Shown here piece after piece: positions 1-10,798 of a stretch of DNA of 42,568 bases. A model generated the notes under the pieces. That model worked only from the letters and a program-made list of their open reading frames with translations. It did no database searches and was not told where the DNA came from. Position 1 is the first letter of the stretch. The number at the start of each line of letters is the position of its first letter. The DNA lies in the NCBI GenBank assembly GCA_022785265.1, contig JALFQD010000104.1, forward strand, positions 1-42,568, written 5' to 3'. Origin of the DNA: Clostridium sp. GTDB lineage: Bacteria > Bacillota > Clostridia > Clostridiales > Clostridiaceae. A program made the position numbers and the translations under genes.

Positions 1-282
1 TATAATCATGAATCAATTCATTTACAACAAGAATTAGATTTTGTTTTTGGTTGTGAAAAATTATATATTTTAGGTGGTTGTATTTTTTATATTTTATATT
101 TTATAGAGTGGTTAATAAAAGCAATAATTTCGTTATTTACGGGATTTAAGATAAAAGCTTACTACTCAATAAGTTTTGAGCAAGAAGCTTATAAAAATCA
201 AAAAGATTTAAATTATTTAAAAACAAGAAAAAGATTTAGTTGAATTAAAAATATATTTAAAGTAATATGGCAGACATCTTAA
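1..282 (+). CDS. HExxH metallopeptidase-like membrane protein (5' truncated)
   Basis: The frame is open from the first base, so the N-terminus is missing. The visible part begins YNHESIHLQQELDF, an HExxH zinc site, then a hydrophobic stretch around residues 25-50, then SFEQEAY, which supplies a Glu as likely third ligand. This order (HExxH, membrane segment, FExEAY) resembles a small uncharacterised Bacteroidota protein family. The codon at 241-243 is TGA and must be Trp for the frame to run to TAA at 280. It overlaps the next gene by 16 bases. The substrate is unknown, and peptidase activity is inferred from the motif only. Confidence 0.6.
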
Positions 283-1250
283 CAAGAAGAGAGGCTAGAC
301 AACAAGCCAAACAAAATAGAGGATATAATAGAGGACAATTTCAATTAGCAATGGCGAATGCTAAAAATGCACTTAGAGATAATTCAGATTTGAGAGGAAG
401 AGAACTTAGACAGACAGCTAGAAGGATGGTTGCTGGAACAGGAGAGTATGCACAATCTAGTCTTCCTCCAACATTTGAAGAATGGATTAATTCGCCAGTT
501 TTAGCCGGTAGACCTTCTTCGGGAGGAGCAGAAGCTGCTAGAGCTGCAGTTCAAAGAGGAATTAGTAAAGCAAACAGAATTGGTGTCGTTACTCCAATCG
601 TCAATCCAGATACAAATTTTAGTGGATTAGCTGGTGGACTTCAGCAGGAAAATCCTACGGCTGATTTAACTGGAGCAGGAAGTTTTGATAATGCTTTCGC
701 ATTAGCTCGTAAAAATGGCATGAAAGTATTTACTTGGAACGGTAAAAAGTATGGAACTAAAATGGATCCTAACTGGAGAGAGAGATGAGAAAGAGTTGAG
801 TCTCAGAATCAACCTAACAATGAGGTTGATGTAAAAATGCCAGATTTAAATTCCGCGTTAGTCGCAGCTAATAATGATATAACTTCGCAAATAGACAATG
901 ATATTGCTGCACAGGAAAATGAAGGAATTAGAAAAGTAATAAGAAATAATCTAAAATTCGTTATGGAATCCGCAAAAAATAATCTCATTAATACAATTAA
1001 TAATCTAAAATTCGTTACGGAACCCGCAACAAATAATATCATTAATACAAATAATAATCGAAATACTGAAACATTAAAACCAATAGTTACTGCAAATCCT
1101 AGAAAAAATATAGATTTGAATAGAAAACAATTAATGGATAGTTGGCGTTATATACTTGCCAATCAATCTGAATATTCTCCAAGAGAAATTCAATATGCTA
1201 AAGAGAATCTTCCATTATATCAAAAACGATTCGGAAATACTTATGAATAA
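267..1250 (+). CDS. Putative virion-associated protein with tandem repeat
   Basis: 327 aa when TGA at 786-788 is read as Trp; a standard-code reading splits it into 173 aa plus a remnant. The N-terminus is basic and Gln-rich. Around residues 138-165 is the segment AFALARKNGMKVFTWNGKKY, a short motif I associate with virion proteins of gut phages, from memory. Residues about 227-262 are two copies of an 18-residue unit (NNLKFV...NN.INT). The C-terminus SPREIQYAKENLPLYQKRFG looks like a short conserved helix. The stop overlaps the ATG of the next gene. No enzymatic motif was seen; a structural role is inferred from position. Confidence 0.65.
945..1052 (+). repeat. Tandem 54-bp coding repeat (2 copies)
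   Basis: Copies at 945-998 and 999-1052 both begin AATAATCTAAAATTCGTTA and differ at a few bases. The period is a multiple of three, so the reading frame is kept and the protein gains an 18-aa repeat. Confidence 0.85.
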
Positions 1251-1704
1251 AATAATTTCATACGTACAAAACTTTAAAACAAATTTTGTAGAAATTGCAG
1301 AGTTTGTTTTAGAGAAAATTTTTAATTATTCTGGAATAACTTTAAATATAATTGAAAATAGAAAACTTACAGACAAAGTTTCAAATGGAGATTTAGAAAT
1401 TATTTGTTTTCTAGAAAAAGCCCCTTTTCCAAATAATTATATTTTATGAATTAAACCAGGCTGCCTTACTGGATTAGTTTTGTGCCATGAATTGTGACAT
1501 TTAAAGCAATATCAAGAAGGAAGATTAGTAATTAGTCAAGATCATAAAAAAGTAACGTGAGAAGGCAAAGAATACGATAATACTAAAGAGTATAATACAA
1601 GGCCATGAGAAACGGAAGCTTTTTCTAAACAAGGAAAGTTATGAAAAGAATATAAAGATTCTAAAAAAGATAAAAATAAAAAATGTAAATTAAAATTTTG
1701 ATAA
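1243..1704 (+). CDS. HExxH metallopeptidase-like protein, TGA-rich
   Basis: 153 aa when six TGA codons (1447, 1489, 1558, 1606, 1642 and 1699) are read as Trp; in the standard code it stops after about 68 aa. Reading through gives CHELWHLKQYQEGR, a good HExxH zinc site, followed about 40 residues later by PWETEAF, a probable third Glu ligand. The same HExxH then ExEA(F/Y) order occurs in the protein at 1-282, so the two may be diverged relatives. The start ATG overlaps the previous stop. A processing or lytic role cannot be decided from sequence. Confidence 0.7.
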
Positions 1705-1723
1705 TAAAAATTAATATAACAAT

Positions 1724-1757
1724 AAAAGCCGAGACTAATGTCCCGGCTTTTTCTTTA
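1724..1757. terminator. Bidirectional terminator between convergent genes
   Basis: AAAAGCCGAGAC and GTCCCGGCTTTTT form a stem with one mismatch and a TAAT loop, with T runs in both directions. It lies between the plus-strand gene ending at 1704 and the minus-strand gene whose TAG stop sits inside the hairpin. Confidence 0.75.
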
Positions 1758-2094
1758 ATAAAAATACTAATAATCAAATAATTAAGATTATTCCTAAAAT
1801 AATAACTATAAAGTTAATCTTTATACCAATTAATGGATCTAAAATCTTTTTAATATCAATTCAAACTGATGCTATACTATCATAAATAATAAAGTATTTA
1901 TGTATAATACAAAAGTTTAATTGAGTTGATGCAGCATATAAAATTATAGATGTAGAAACAGAAGTTCCGGTTATATTATTAATTGGACTTTCTTTTGAAC
2001 AGTTATTTCAATATACTGCATTGAAACTAAGTAGAAATATTCCCATAATAATTGGAAATAGTTTCAATACTTTTAAAAATATATTTTTATACAT
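1735..2094 (-). CDS. Small two-span membrane protein
   Basis: 119 aa with three TGA-Trp codons, ending in TAG. A hydrophobic segment at about residues 7-27 and another at about 93-114 flank a polar middle with two Cys, and the tail is KKKPGH. Size, two membrane spans and proximity to peptidoglycan hydrolases would fit a holin or other lysis membrane protein, but there is no diagnostic motif. Confidence 0.6.
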
Positions 2095-2147
2095 AATTAA
2101 GTTTTAAAGTTCTACAATATACGAAATAAAAGTTACAAATCAAAACA

Positions 2148-2558
2148 TTAAAGCATGTCTTCCCAAATAATTGGAATTCCAGATCCTATGCAATCAGCAT
2201 AAAATCTAGTAAATACTATTCCTTCATAACCGTCAGGATCATCAATAACGTCTTTTATATATCTAGCTAAATGCGGTTCATCAATTACAGAAGAACCTAA
2301 AAAATCGGCTTTACACATATTTGCAACATATACACAATCATAACCTGAGCTATTTTCTAGAGTTAAGTTATTCCTTTTAAGTATATCTTCTATATTTTCT
2401 TTTGTATATGGTTGTATTTTTGTTAATTTTCCTGAGACTTCCTTTTTCATTCTAGAACATGCTCATTCACACATTCTTTTACTAAAATGCCACCCATAAA
2501 TAGAAAGGTACTCTTCCATACCTGATGGAAAAGTACCTCATGAATCTAATCTAGCCAT
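2148..2558 (-). CDS. Conserved late phage protein, unknown function
   Basis: 136 aa with two TGA-Trp codons near the N-terminus (MARLDSWGTFPSGMEEYL and MCEWAC). A standard-code caller would start 36 codons too late. AGGAG stands before the ATG. It is an acidic soluble protein with a Cys-containing region (GYDCVYVANMCKADF). It follows a 54-aa gene with one intervening base. I recognise the N-terminal style from crAss-like phages, from memory, but know no function. Confidence 0.65.
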
Positions 2559-2559
2559 A

Positions 2560-2724
2560 TTAATATCTCCTTCTTCTGCTGGAATATGATTCTGCCTCTT
2601 CCATAGCGGCTTTATATCCATCTTCGTATCCACATTCGTAGTCGTCATCTTCTGATCTGCTACGTTTTCTAGATTTATAATCTGAATCATACTTGCTATT
2701 TTCTCTAATTTCCCACATTCTCAT
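2560..2724 (-). CDS. Small charged protein with Arg-rich tail
   Basis: 54 aa. MRMWEIRENSKYDSD is followed by alternating acidic and Arg-rich runs and the end SSRRRRY. It starts inside the 3' end of the upstream gene (20-base overlap), and its stop abuts the ribosome-binding site of the next gene, so translation is probably coupled. ATG two codons further in is an alternative start. Function unknown. Confidence 0.6.
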   Translation of the reverse strand: MRMWEIRENSKYDSDYKSRKRSRSEDDDYECGYEDGYKAAMEEAESYSSRRRRY

Positions 2725-3211
2725 AGTTTTCTTTCGTTTTAATTTGGTTAAGTAATTCACTAATATTTTTAGACAAATCTGAAACTTGTAGTTTAAGTGC
2801 ATTAATTTCAGCTTGTTGTGCTTGTTTTTCTGCAAATTCAGGATTTAAATCTGAAAGCATTTTATCACAATTTTCTACAACTTTTTTATGGTAATCAATA
2901 CTATTTAAAATATCTTTACTTTTCTGCTTTAAACTAGCAATTTCAGAATTCATCGCATTTCTATTATCTGCTATAACAACCCCACTAGTTCCAAAATCAG
3001 CAATATCTAAGTTTGCAGGTATTTTCTGAAATGGAACATCTTGCCCATTAATTTTAACTACCAAATCCAAAATTGTTTCTTGGGGTTGTCCAAAATTTGT
3101 TGGATATTTTGGAATGGGATTTGAAACACTAACAACTGATCCTACTTCTAATGAAGGTACATCTTTCTTTAAAATATATATCTGATTATTTGGTCTAAGG
3201 GATTGAAACAT
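2705..3211 (-). CDS. Putative structural protein with C-terminal coiled coil
   Basis: 168 aa. Residues 1-85 are beta-type, with an SLEVGSVVSVSNP region. Residues about 88-165 are rich in heptad-like Leu, Ile and Lys (SLKQKSKDILN through LQVSDLSKNISELLN), predicting a coiled coil. It contains no TGA. It sits among late structural genes and probably forms part of a virion appendage; no family name can be given. Confidence 0.6.
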   Translation of the reverse strand: MFQSLRPNNQIYILKKDVPSLEVGSVVSVSNPIPKYPTNFGQPQETILDLVVKINGQDVPFQKIPANLDIADFGTSGVVIADNRNAMNSEIASLKQKSKDILNSIDYHKKVVENCDKMLSDLNPEFAEKQAQQAEINALKLQVSDLSKNISELLNQIKTKENYENVGN

Positions 3212-3215
3212 AATA

Positions 3216-3554
3216 TTATGCGTTTAAAAGTCTAAGTAATCCAGTATCGGTATCCCAAAATCCTATATAAATACCATCTCCAGGGAAAGTAGCTGTCGTA
3301 AGCACTGTTCCTTGTGCATTGTGAACTGCAACTGTAGAATCAGCTACTCCAGTAGTTGTGAAATTAATAGGAACTGCTGTAGTAGGAGCGGCTGGGGTAC
3401 CAGAAATCTTTATATATAAACCACCTTGAAATGGTAATCCTACATAAGGATGTGCGGCGAAACTAAATGTTTCAGCGGTGGTTGTTAGGGTAACCCCGGT
3501 AGATTCTATCGTAGGTCACCCTTTTTGATTAACCGCTTTTAATCTTGTAGCCAT
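3216..3554 (-). CDS. Small beta-rich putative structural protein
   Basis: 112 aa with one TGA-Trp at codon 13 (NQKGWPTIES). It is rich in Thr, Ala, Gly and Val and has no charged clusters, typical of small head- or tail-decorating proteins. The start ATG overlaps the stop of the upstream gene as TAATG, suggesting coupled translation. Function is inferred from composition and context only. Confidence 0.6.
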
Positions 3555-4402
3555 TATGATCAAATACTTTGATTTGCTGTACCATAATAATAGCCGCCAT
3601 ATAAACCTGTATTAGGTACTGCCGTATAAGGAACATAAGGAATTGTTACTGAACTAGGAAGAGATCGTTTAATAGTATCTACCTCTTTAGCTATTGGAGT
3701 AATAATTCCAGAAATATAATTCTGAATTTGACCAGTTTGATTTGCAAAAGCAATGTTCGTTTGAAGAGTATTTTTCTCTTCCAATAATGAATCAATTCTA
3801 GCCTGCATTTCTCGTTTCTCTAAATCGCAGAATTTATCAGACAAGAACGTAGTTTGTGCAGCTATCTGTGCAGCAATTGTGTTTGTGTTTGCATCTATCT
3901 TACTTCCTAATTGATTCGTTTGGTTAAGCGTACTAATCTGATTTTCATAATTACTTTGAGTAACTAAAAGTTTGTTTTCGCAGCAACACTGAGCTAACTG
4001 GCTAGCAAGAGTTTGGTTACCAGACTGTATTGCATTAATAACCTGGAGACCAGACATACCTACCTGAGAACCAACGTTTTGTACACTAGACTGAACAGCA
4101 TTAATAGCAGTATTAACTGAATTAATATCACAATTTAATCTACCAGCAAGATCAGAAATCGCAGATCTATTTCCATTTACAGCCTGCATAACTAAATCAG
4201 TACCAAGTCCAGAGTCTATTCCATTTCCTCTACCAAACATTCCATTTCCTCCTCAGCCGTATAAGAAAAATAAAAAAATTACCCAAATCCAACTTCCGTT
4301 TCCAAAACCGCCGTTATTCATCATAGCCATAAGAGCAGCAGGATCCATTCCATTGGTGTTTCCAGTTCCATCTGGAAAAATATAAGTTTTTTCGTCTGAC
4401 AT
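3554..4402 (-). CDS. Late protein with Gly/Trp hydrophobic N-terminus and CCCENK motif
   Basis: 282 aa, first gene of its operon. After a polar start there is a hydrophobic segment, GSWIWVIFLFFLYGW, followed by GGNGMFGRGNG; the last Trp of the segment is TGA. The middle is low in charge and rich in Asn, Gln and Ser (SVNTAINAVQSSVQNVGSQ), then QCCCENKLLVTQSNY and a helical region around LEKREMQARIDSLLEEK. The end, SIWS, also uses TGA. I have seen related CCxENK proteins in gut phages (recollection). A membrane-associated or virion role is possible. Confidence 0.65.
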
Positions 4403-4435
4403 AATTTAAAATTTTTAGGTTAAACATAAAGTTCT

Positions 4436-4480
4436 TGTGATCACAGTGCAAATATAATATCAGAATAACCAGAAACACAA
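4436..4480 (-). promoter_or_regulatory. Bacteroidota-type late promoter with palindrome
   Basis: On the minus strand TATATTTG (4456-4449) fits the TAnnTTTG -7 element, with TTGTG about 20 bases upstream as a weak -33 element. Just downstream, TGTGATCACA (4436-4445) is a perfect 10-bp palindrome near the expected transcription start. It drives the operon beginning at 4402. Confidence 0.55.
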
Positions 4481-4495
4481 CAATAGTAAAAATAA

Positions 4496-4532
4496 AAAAG
4501 AGACCTATAATCATTTGATTATAAGTCTCTTT
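4496..4532 (-). terminator. Terminator hairpin
   Basis: AAAGAGACCTATAATCA pairs imperfectly with TTATAAGTCTCTTTT. It lies downstream of the HTH gene at 4546 and just upstream of the next minus-strand promoter. Confidence 0.65.
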
Positions 4533-4545
4533 TATTATATATACT

Positions 4546-4761
4546 TTAGCAATTCGATGCTAAGTCTTTATTAGTTCAAAACAATTCTTTAAATCCTCTT
4601 TGTTTCTTTCCTTTAGGAAATTTTCCAGCTCTAACTTTATTATCAAAAGTAGCTCTACTAACATTAAGTTTACTACAAACCTGATCTTTACTAAGCTTTT
4701 CCTCTGGATTTGCATATTGTCTAAGCATATCAATAGTTTTAAGCATTTCTTCATCAGACAT
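4546..4761 (-). CDS. Small helix-turn-helix DNA-binding protein
   Basis: 71 aa. LSKDQVCSKLNVSRATFDNK is a helix-turn-helix of the excisionase/MerR-like type, followed by a basic wing-like segment (VRAGKFPKGKKQRGFKELFW). TGA at 4576-4578 is read as Trp, adding a ten-residue tail (TNKDLASNC). It is probably a regulator of late or host transcription. It sits between the tail-fibre gene and a terminator. Confidence 0.7.
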
Positions 4762-4829
4762 ATTACAATTTCCAGAATCAATTTGATCAATTATATTTTA
4801 AAGAATTGATTTAATAGCATTTAACATAA

Positions 4830-7800
4830 TTAATTAAGTTGCAAGTTTCCGTCAGAGCCTCTTGTGACTGCATATCAAACTCCAGCTAACTTCATTTGTA
4901 TTCCATCTTTTTTAACATTAATTCCATAACCGCTAGTACCTCCAGCTTGGATTAAAAATTCCATTTCGCCAGTAGAAGAAGTCGAGAATTGCGCATAATT
5001 TTCTCCATCTAGAGCAGCTCTGAATCCATTAGCCCCAATAACTACTCCTTTTGCAGATCCAACGGTTTGAGCTATGACCTTTTCTCTTGCGGATACAACA
5101 CTTGTATTATTAATAAACTCTTGTAATGTTCCCGTATCATATTTTGTTCATTCTGATATTACGTCAATTTTAAATTTAATAGAAACGTTTGTTTCAGAAG
5201 AAGCAGGAATTAAGCTAGAATCAAATGTGATTGTATTAGAATGATCTTCAACAAAATTTCCATCACTATTAAAATTTCCAAATACTCACAATTTATTACT
5301 ACTATTTTGTCTACATTGTTTAGTAATTAATTTACTTCCAACTTTTTTATTATTTGCATATAATGAAATAGTTATATCATATTTACCCCTAAGCATAGAA
5401 AAATCAAAATCTTGAATATTTCCTATTGCAGAAATATTTGGAGCTATATTAAATTTTACACTATTTAATCTAATTGGAAGACCCCCAGCATTATTAAATA
5501 TAACGGTATCGGTTTCTCCAGAATAAGAATAACTTTTAAAGCCGCTGTTATTTAATTCATCACTCGCGTCTGCCGACGGATATTCTACTCCGCCAGTAAA
5601 TATAAATTCTTGCTGTATTGGAGCCGCAATTGCAGCAAAATCATCTCCAGTTACGTTAAGTGCTGCATTATTATTTTTATCTGTTAAAACAATGTAATTC
5701 TTCTCAATTTCAACTGTACCTGTATTATCTGGATTTTTAGTTGATACTGTTCCAGCAGTTAAAGCTCCAATATCAGCAATTGCTGCTTTTAATTTGTCCG
5801 CCTCAATAGTAAGTTTATCTCACGTTAAGTTTTTAATTGAAAATTTATCACAATCCAATATTCCGGTTTCAATTTTGTCAGCACGCAATGTACCTGTAAT
5901 ATTTGCGGCAGCTACTTTTAAATCACTAGCCTCAATTTTGTCTGCCGTTAATTTTCCGGCAATGGCCGCAGAAGGAACTGTAATTGAATTCTGCGTTAAT
6001 TCAAATTTTTCTCCAGTGGCTGTTTTAGAAGCAATTCTAAAATTACCATTTGCGTTAAAATAAAAACCGTTTTCAGAACTTTCGGTATAACCAGTGTTTT
6101 GAATAGTACTTTCAATTTCGCATTCAGTAATTTTACAAGTACGAATCGTAGCATTATTAATTGCTGCGCCATATGTTCCAGCGGTAGAGCCTCCGGAAAC
6201 TTTAAGATTAGTAAGAGTTAAATTATCGGCTAAAATTTCAGAGCCTTCCGCAAAGGTAAATAAGTCGGCATTAAAATTTATTTCAGCATTTGGTGTATTT
6301 GCATTTAATATAATTGAAGCTAGATTATTTTTAGTAGACCCGTCTGAGTTTTTACCAGCTTCTGCAAGAGCTTCCAATGTAATTTTTCCTGGTTGCTGGA
6401 TAATTCTAGAAAGAGCAGTAGCTCTAATTATTCGATGTCATTTTCCGGTTTTTCCATCAACGGTGTCTTCCTGACCTTCAATATCCCTTCTATATTTAGC
6501 CTCTCCAGTTTTTATTAATTCTCCAGTAGTAGGATTGTAATCTGGAGTATATTCTGGTTCATGTTTATTCCCATCTGCGTCTATCCATGTAAGAAATTTT
6601 CTAGTATCGTAAGGTTTTGTAGCCAGTACATTTCCCTTTAAATTATAAGTTGAAGTTGGATCATCAAAATTTGCAACCTGATCCTCAGCATTATCAAGAA
6701 GCGCCCAAATCCAAATTCCAGTAGCGGTTGTCGAATTAATTTCGGTCTTTGCTGCATTTAGGGTCTGTTTGGCCATATTAGAAATTTTCGTAGAAACGCT
6801 TGTGTCTGGGTCGGTATCAAAACCAGTATATGTTGCAACATTTGTAAGTGTGGCTTCAGTGGCGGCTAATCTACTTTCAGCAGTGTTCAGTCTGGTTTCA
6901 GCTTCATCAGTTTTAGTACTATAAGTGGTCCAGTTTTTACTAGAAGCTTTTGCTCCATTTAGATCTAAACCTGCGTCTGTTATTACTTTTTCTGCAAATG
7001 TGGCATTATCAGTTTTTTTAGTAACTACTTGCCCTGCCCATAACTCAATATCTGATTTTTTTGCATCAACTACAAAATCAGCAAAAGATTTTTTATTTTC
7101 TTCAGACCACTGAGTAGTTGCTTGAACTAGAGCATTTTGTTTATCTACAAAAAATGTTGCATCTGGACCATCAATTTTATTAACCCTTGTTTCAATTGCA
7201 GTAACTCTTTGTTCTGCTTTATTTATTTCAGAAGTTAAATCTTTTGAAACATCTGCTTTAATTTGATCTTTTTCTTCCTCAGTAAGTCCAGCTTTAACAA
7301 AACTAGAAACTAAATAAGGAGAGCAGAAACTTCCCCAATTTCCAGGAGATCCGTATCTACTTGATCCCCACAAGAATCTATTTTCACTAGTAACGGATTG
7401 TTTAGTTCCTACTGCCTCATAAGACCCAGAAACAAAAACAAATTTAGGTAAGAAATTATCATCATTTCTAGTGTGTCCATTGGAATCTGTTTCTAATTCA
7501 TTAATTGTAGGAGTATCAGAATCATTAGTTAAGTAATAAACTTCATAAAAATATTTACCGTCTTGACCAGGATTACCTGGTTCTCCAGCTCTATTTAAAC
7601 AATAAGGGCCTTCTCAATCCCCTACTTGACCTCCGTCTAATTCAGAAGAAAACGTTCCAGTAGCCATCCATACAAATTTAGTATCATTATTTGGTGAAAC
7701 TGAAAGAGCTCATCCGCTCGGAATATTAGTGAGCGTGTTATTCGCCATATCCCATTTAGGCGCTGGGGCATTTGAAATTTCCGGAGCAACCGTATCAGAA

Positions 7801-8495
7801 TTAGATAATTGATAAATTCTAAAAGTTCTATAAGTAATTCCACCTCCACCTTGACCACCAGTAGAAGTAAATGTAAGAGTATTTCCAGATTTAGATATGG
7901 AAACAGAAGAACTACCTGCCAAGGTTACATCTCCAGTTAAATCATTAATAGATTTAACAAATGTTCCCCCCACACCTGGGAGTTTGGCAATTTCATTATC
8001 TACATATTCTTTTGTAGCATATTTAGACAAATCAAGAGTACCTCCCGGTTGTAAGGCACTATTAATTTGTTCAGTAACTCAAACTTTTGTAGCATAATTA
8101 GTTAGATCAACAGATGAGCCTTCAGAGGTGTTTCCCTCTATTTTAATTGGCATAACCCAATCAGCATAAATTTCTCCATCTGCTTTTATCATTGCATAAG
8201 ACAATCAAACGTTTTCGGTTAATCCGGTTCCGTCAGACCATCCTTCTGGATAAGTTATTCCAGTACCAGAAATATTTCCACCTACTGGGGTAGTTGGTAT
8301 TGTTTCACTTTGTTTAAAAGCCAATATTGTATAAATAATATTTCCATTATCAGTTCCAGTAGGAATTGCCCTAACCTTTTCAGCAAGAGACTCAATTCCA
8401 TCGCAAGGCTCAACTGGAACCCCTTTTTCTGTTATTGCAGTTTTTATATCTTTATTAGCTTTTGAAACTCTTTTTAAATAATTTTGAATTCCCAT
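4830..8495 (-). CDS. Large tail fibre / host-recognition protein
   Basis: 1221 aa, assembled across about nine in-frame TGA codons; the standard code shreds it into five or more pieces. Start ATG 8495 is preferred to the upstream TTG at 8507. Order: N-terminal helix and KGVPVEPCDGIESLAEKVR, a pattern common in phage appendage proteins; repeated L(S/T)xYATKxxV near residues 115-160; a short collagen-like GEPGNPGQDG; a long alpha-helical coiled-coil region; then repeats of the type LTADKIEASDLKVAAANITG typical of fibre shafts; and a C-terminal beta domain ending VTRGSDGNLQLN. Trimeric fibre binding a surface glycan is inferred. Confidence 0.75.
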
Positions 8496-8531
8496 TTTTA
8501 ATTGCAATTAAATTAATATATATATTCTTAT

Positions 8532-8990
8532 TTATCCTCACATCTGTTTATACATATTATTTATCTTAAATTTATAATTTGGATCAGTTGCATATTTATA
8601 TTTAGCATAAATAGTCAGACTATCAGCAAATTCAGATGGTTTTCTAGTAAAAGTTTTATAATTACTATTTCCTAGTAAAGCAATTTTATATCTGCAATAT
8701 TCTTCTACAGAATCAAATACTCTAAATTTTTGTATAACTGTTTTCATCTTTTTCTCCGTTTTATTTCATTCTTTTGTTTGTTTTTCTACAAACTTAGAAG
8801 TTTTAGAGGCCTTAACTCCTCCAAAATTATTATATAAACAAAGAGAAGATTTTCCTCAGTTGCTTTCTAGGGCATCCTGAGAAACTAAATATTTAGCAAA
8901 TTCCAAATCTATTTTCTTTTCAGTTAAAACCTTAGTATAATTATTATACATATCGGTTTTAAATAATTCTTTAGTAGCGTATATCGGCAT
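8532..8990 (-). CDS. FlgJ-like glucosaminidase endolysin
   Basis: 152 aa with three TGA-Trp codons. SQDALESNWGKSSLCLYNNFGG matches the glucosaminidase (lysozyme-like, PF01832-type) core ALESxWG...NxFG, with Glu as the likely catalytic acid. Further on, VFDSVEEYCRYKIALL and YATDPNYKFKI are the usual C-terminal elements of the fold. One of the active-site-region Trps is itself a TGA, so activity depends on recoding. No signal peptide. ATG overlaps the upstream stop (TAATG). Role: cleavage of host peptidoglycan at lysis or entry. Confidence 0.8.
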
Positions 8991-9829
8991 TATCGTGTTT
9001 TTAAAATTCCACCTTTTTTAAAATAGTTATTACCTCTATCCATTGCTGCTTTCACGTTAGAGCCTTTCCCAGTTTTCTTATCTCAATGATTATCACTAGC
9101 ATTGATTCCTTTATAAAGAAAGTTTCTAACTCCTCCAACTCCTCCCATTCAGGCGCCTCGTACAAGGGCTGAATCAGAATATCCAAGTTCCCTAGCTCGT
9201 TTTTTATCTTCCTCGGTAAATTGAGACAAAAAAGCATTTGCTAGCTTTTCAGCAGCTTTTATTTGGAGTATTGGATTATTTCTAAATGTTTGAATATCAA
9301 CACCTGCAAACTTTGAAATATTATTTCACTTTTTTCCATCTTGCATAAATTGGAAATAACCAAATGCAGGAGCTCCAGCTTTATTTTGTACTGTAGGATT
9401 AAAATTAGATTCGTGCTTAGCTATGGAAGCAAAAAAATCAAATTTAGCAGGATCAATTTCGGCTTTTTTATAATTCTCTTTAAAATCATCAAACCCCTTT
9501 CCTTTATATATAATCGCTGGGTTCTTTTTCTCGTCTTTAGATTCATTTTCTTTAGAATCTTCTTTAGATTCATTTTCTTTAGATTCTGGTTTATTGTCTG
9601 ATTTTCAAGCATTTAAATAATCAGATCCGCTAGTATCTGTTTCTTTAGTTTTTGAATCATCATCCACAACTTTTATTTCTGATTTAGGAGAAACGAGATT
9701 TTTAGCTCAATCTAGTGGATTTTCCGTTGTAGTTTTAGGGGTATCTACTTCAAATTTAGAAACATCTGTTGGTGTATATACGATATTTGGGTATATATTA
9801 CTACGTTTACCTATTGGTATAAATTCCAT
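8990..9829 (-). CDS. Lytic transglycosylase (SLT-type) with Glu/Lys-rich linker
   Basis: 279 aa with five TGA-Trp codons. The N-terminal about 120 residues are low complexity, including four repeats of ESKEN/ESKED type. The C-terminal domain carries FFASIAKHESNFNPTVQNKA, APAFGYFQFM and LVRGAWMGGVGGVRNF, the order seen in soluble lytic transglycosylases, with the Glu of HESNF as the catalytic acid. It lies between two other muralytic genes and overlaps both. Position and linker suggest a virion-associated hydrolase acting at entry, but a lysis role is possible. Confidence 0.75.
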
Positions 9830-10622
9830 CGTATAAATGTTTTAATTTAGCTAATTTTTCATCTGATTTATATTCAGTTGGTTTATGGTATAAAATAAAA
9901 TTTATATAATTTTTAGTTTCTGTAGGAATTCCTTCCATTCAAGAATTATCTGAATAAATATCTTTACCTGCATTTTTTAATGCAACTAAATGATCTTCAA
10001 GATTTTTCCTTCCCCAATTGTATGCTGCTAATGCTTTAGCTAATCGAATCTCTTCTTTTGGATTATTGGTATTAATTGTAGGACTATTATATAATTTATT
10101 CATTAACCAATCTCTAACTTTCTTATTATACATTGGATCATATAAATCTCCATAATCATTTGTTGCTTTTAAATAATCAGAAAGTGCTCCAGATTTAATC
10201 TGAAATATTCCTTGTGCATTAGCTCCAGATCTAGCATTTGGATTAAATCCAGATTCCATATAAGCCTGTCTAAGTGCTAACTCTGCGCTTGGCATATAAG
10301 AACTTGCTTTAGGAATTTTATACTGTTTACGAGTCATTAATGGTCTTTGTAAATAAGGTATTTCTTCTCCTGGTCCAAACGAATATAAATTTCCGAATGG
10401 ATCTGTATAAAACTCATACCCAGCTTTATATTCACTAGGTACTGTTTTATTTATAAATGTTGGATGTTGATCAGATTTTAAAATTCTACCAGTAGTAGGA
10501 TTTCTAGAATCTCAGTGATCATTTCCTTTCGGAACTTCATACGCATTGTAGTAATCATATTCATCTTCATTAGGGAGCGTTTTATAAGGAATCCCTAATC
10601 TTTTTGGTATTATATTTGACAT
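9807..10622 (-). CDS. Second SLT-like peptidoglycan hydrolase
   Basis: 271 aa with two TGA-Trp codons. The N-terminal about 95 residues have no family I recognise. From about residue 113, LRQAYMESGFNPNARSGANA, GIFQIKSGALSDYL and LAKALAAYNWGRKNLED give the lysozyme-like transglycosylase core, with Glu of YMESGF catalytic. The tail ends HLYDGIYTNR. First gene of an operon behind a clear promoter at 10647-10678. It overlaps the next hydrolase by 23 bases. Confidence 0.72.
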
Positions 10623-10629
10623 AATTGAA

Positions 10630-10678
10630 TTATTTTTGTTTTGCAACAAAAATAAGTAAAATTTTTTATATATACAAA
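10630..10678 (-). promoter_or_regulatory. Late promoter overlapped by perfect inverted repeat
   Basis: On the minus strand TTTG (10678-10675), a 20-base spacer and TATTTTTG (10654-10647) match the Bacteroidota housekeeping consensus. TTATTTTTGTT / AACAAAAATAA (10630-10655, 4-base loop) is a perfect 11-bp inverted repeat covering the -7 box and the expected start. The same arrangement occurs at 13968-14015. Confidence 0.7.
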
Positions 10679-10686
10679 TAAAAAAT

Positions 10687-10713
10687 AATCCAGTTACTAA
10701 AAGTAACTGGATT
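10687..10713 (-). terminator. Terminator hairpin
   Basis: AATCCAGTTACT and AGTAACTGGATT form a perfect 12-bp stem with an AAA loop, followed on the minus strand by a T run. It separates the operon ending at 10799 from the promoter at 10647-10678. Confidence 0.8.
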
Positions 10714-10798
10714 TATATAATAGGTCAGAATTTTTTATAAATCTATAATTACAAATAAAACATATCTAATTTTATTATTTTATTTAAATTAATGATTA

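Noticed and set aside
809..1042. Minus-strand 77-aa frame
   Set aside because: Antisense shadow of the repeat-bearing gene at 267-1250; its hydrophobic pattern comes from the complement of the repeated coding sequence.
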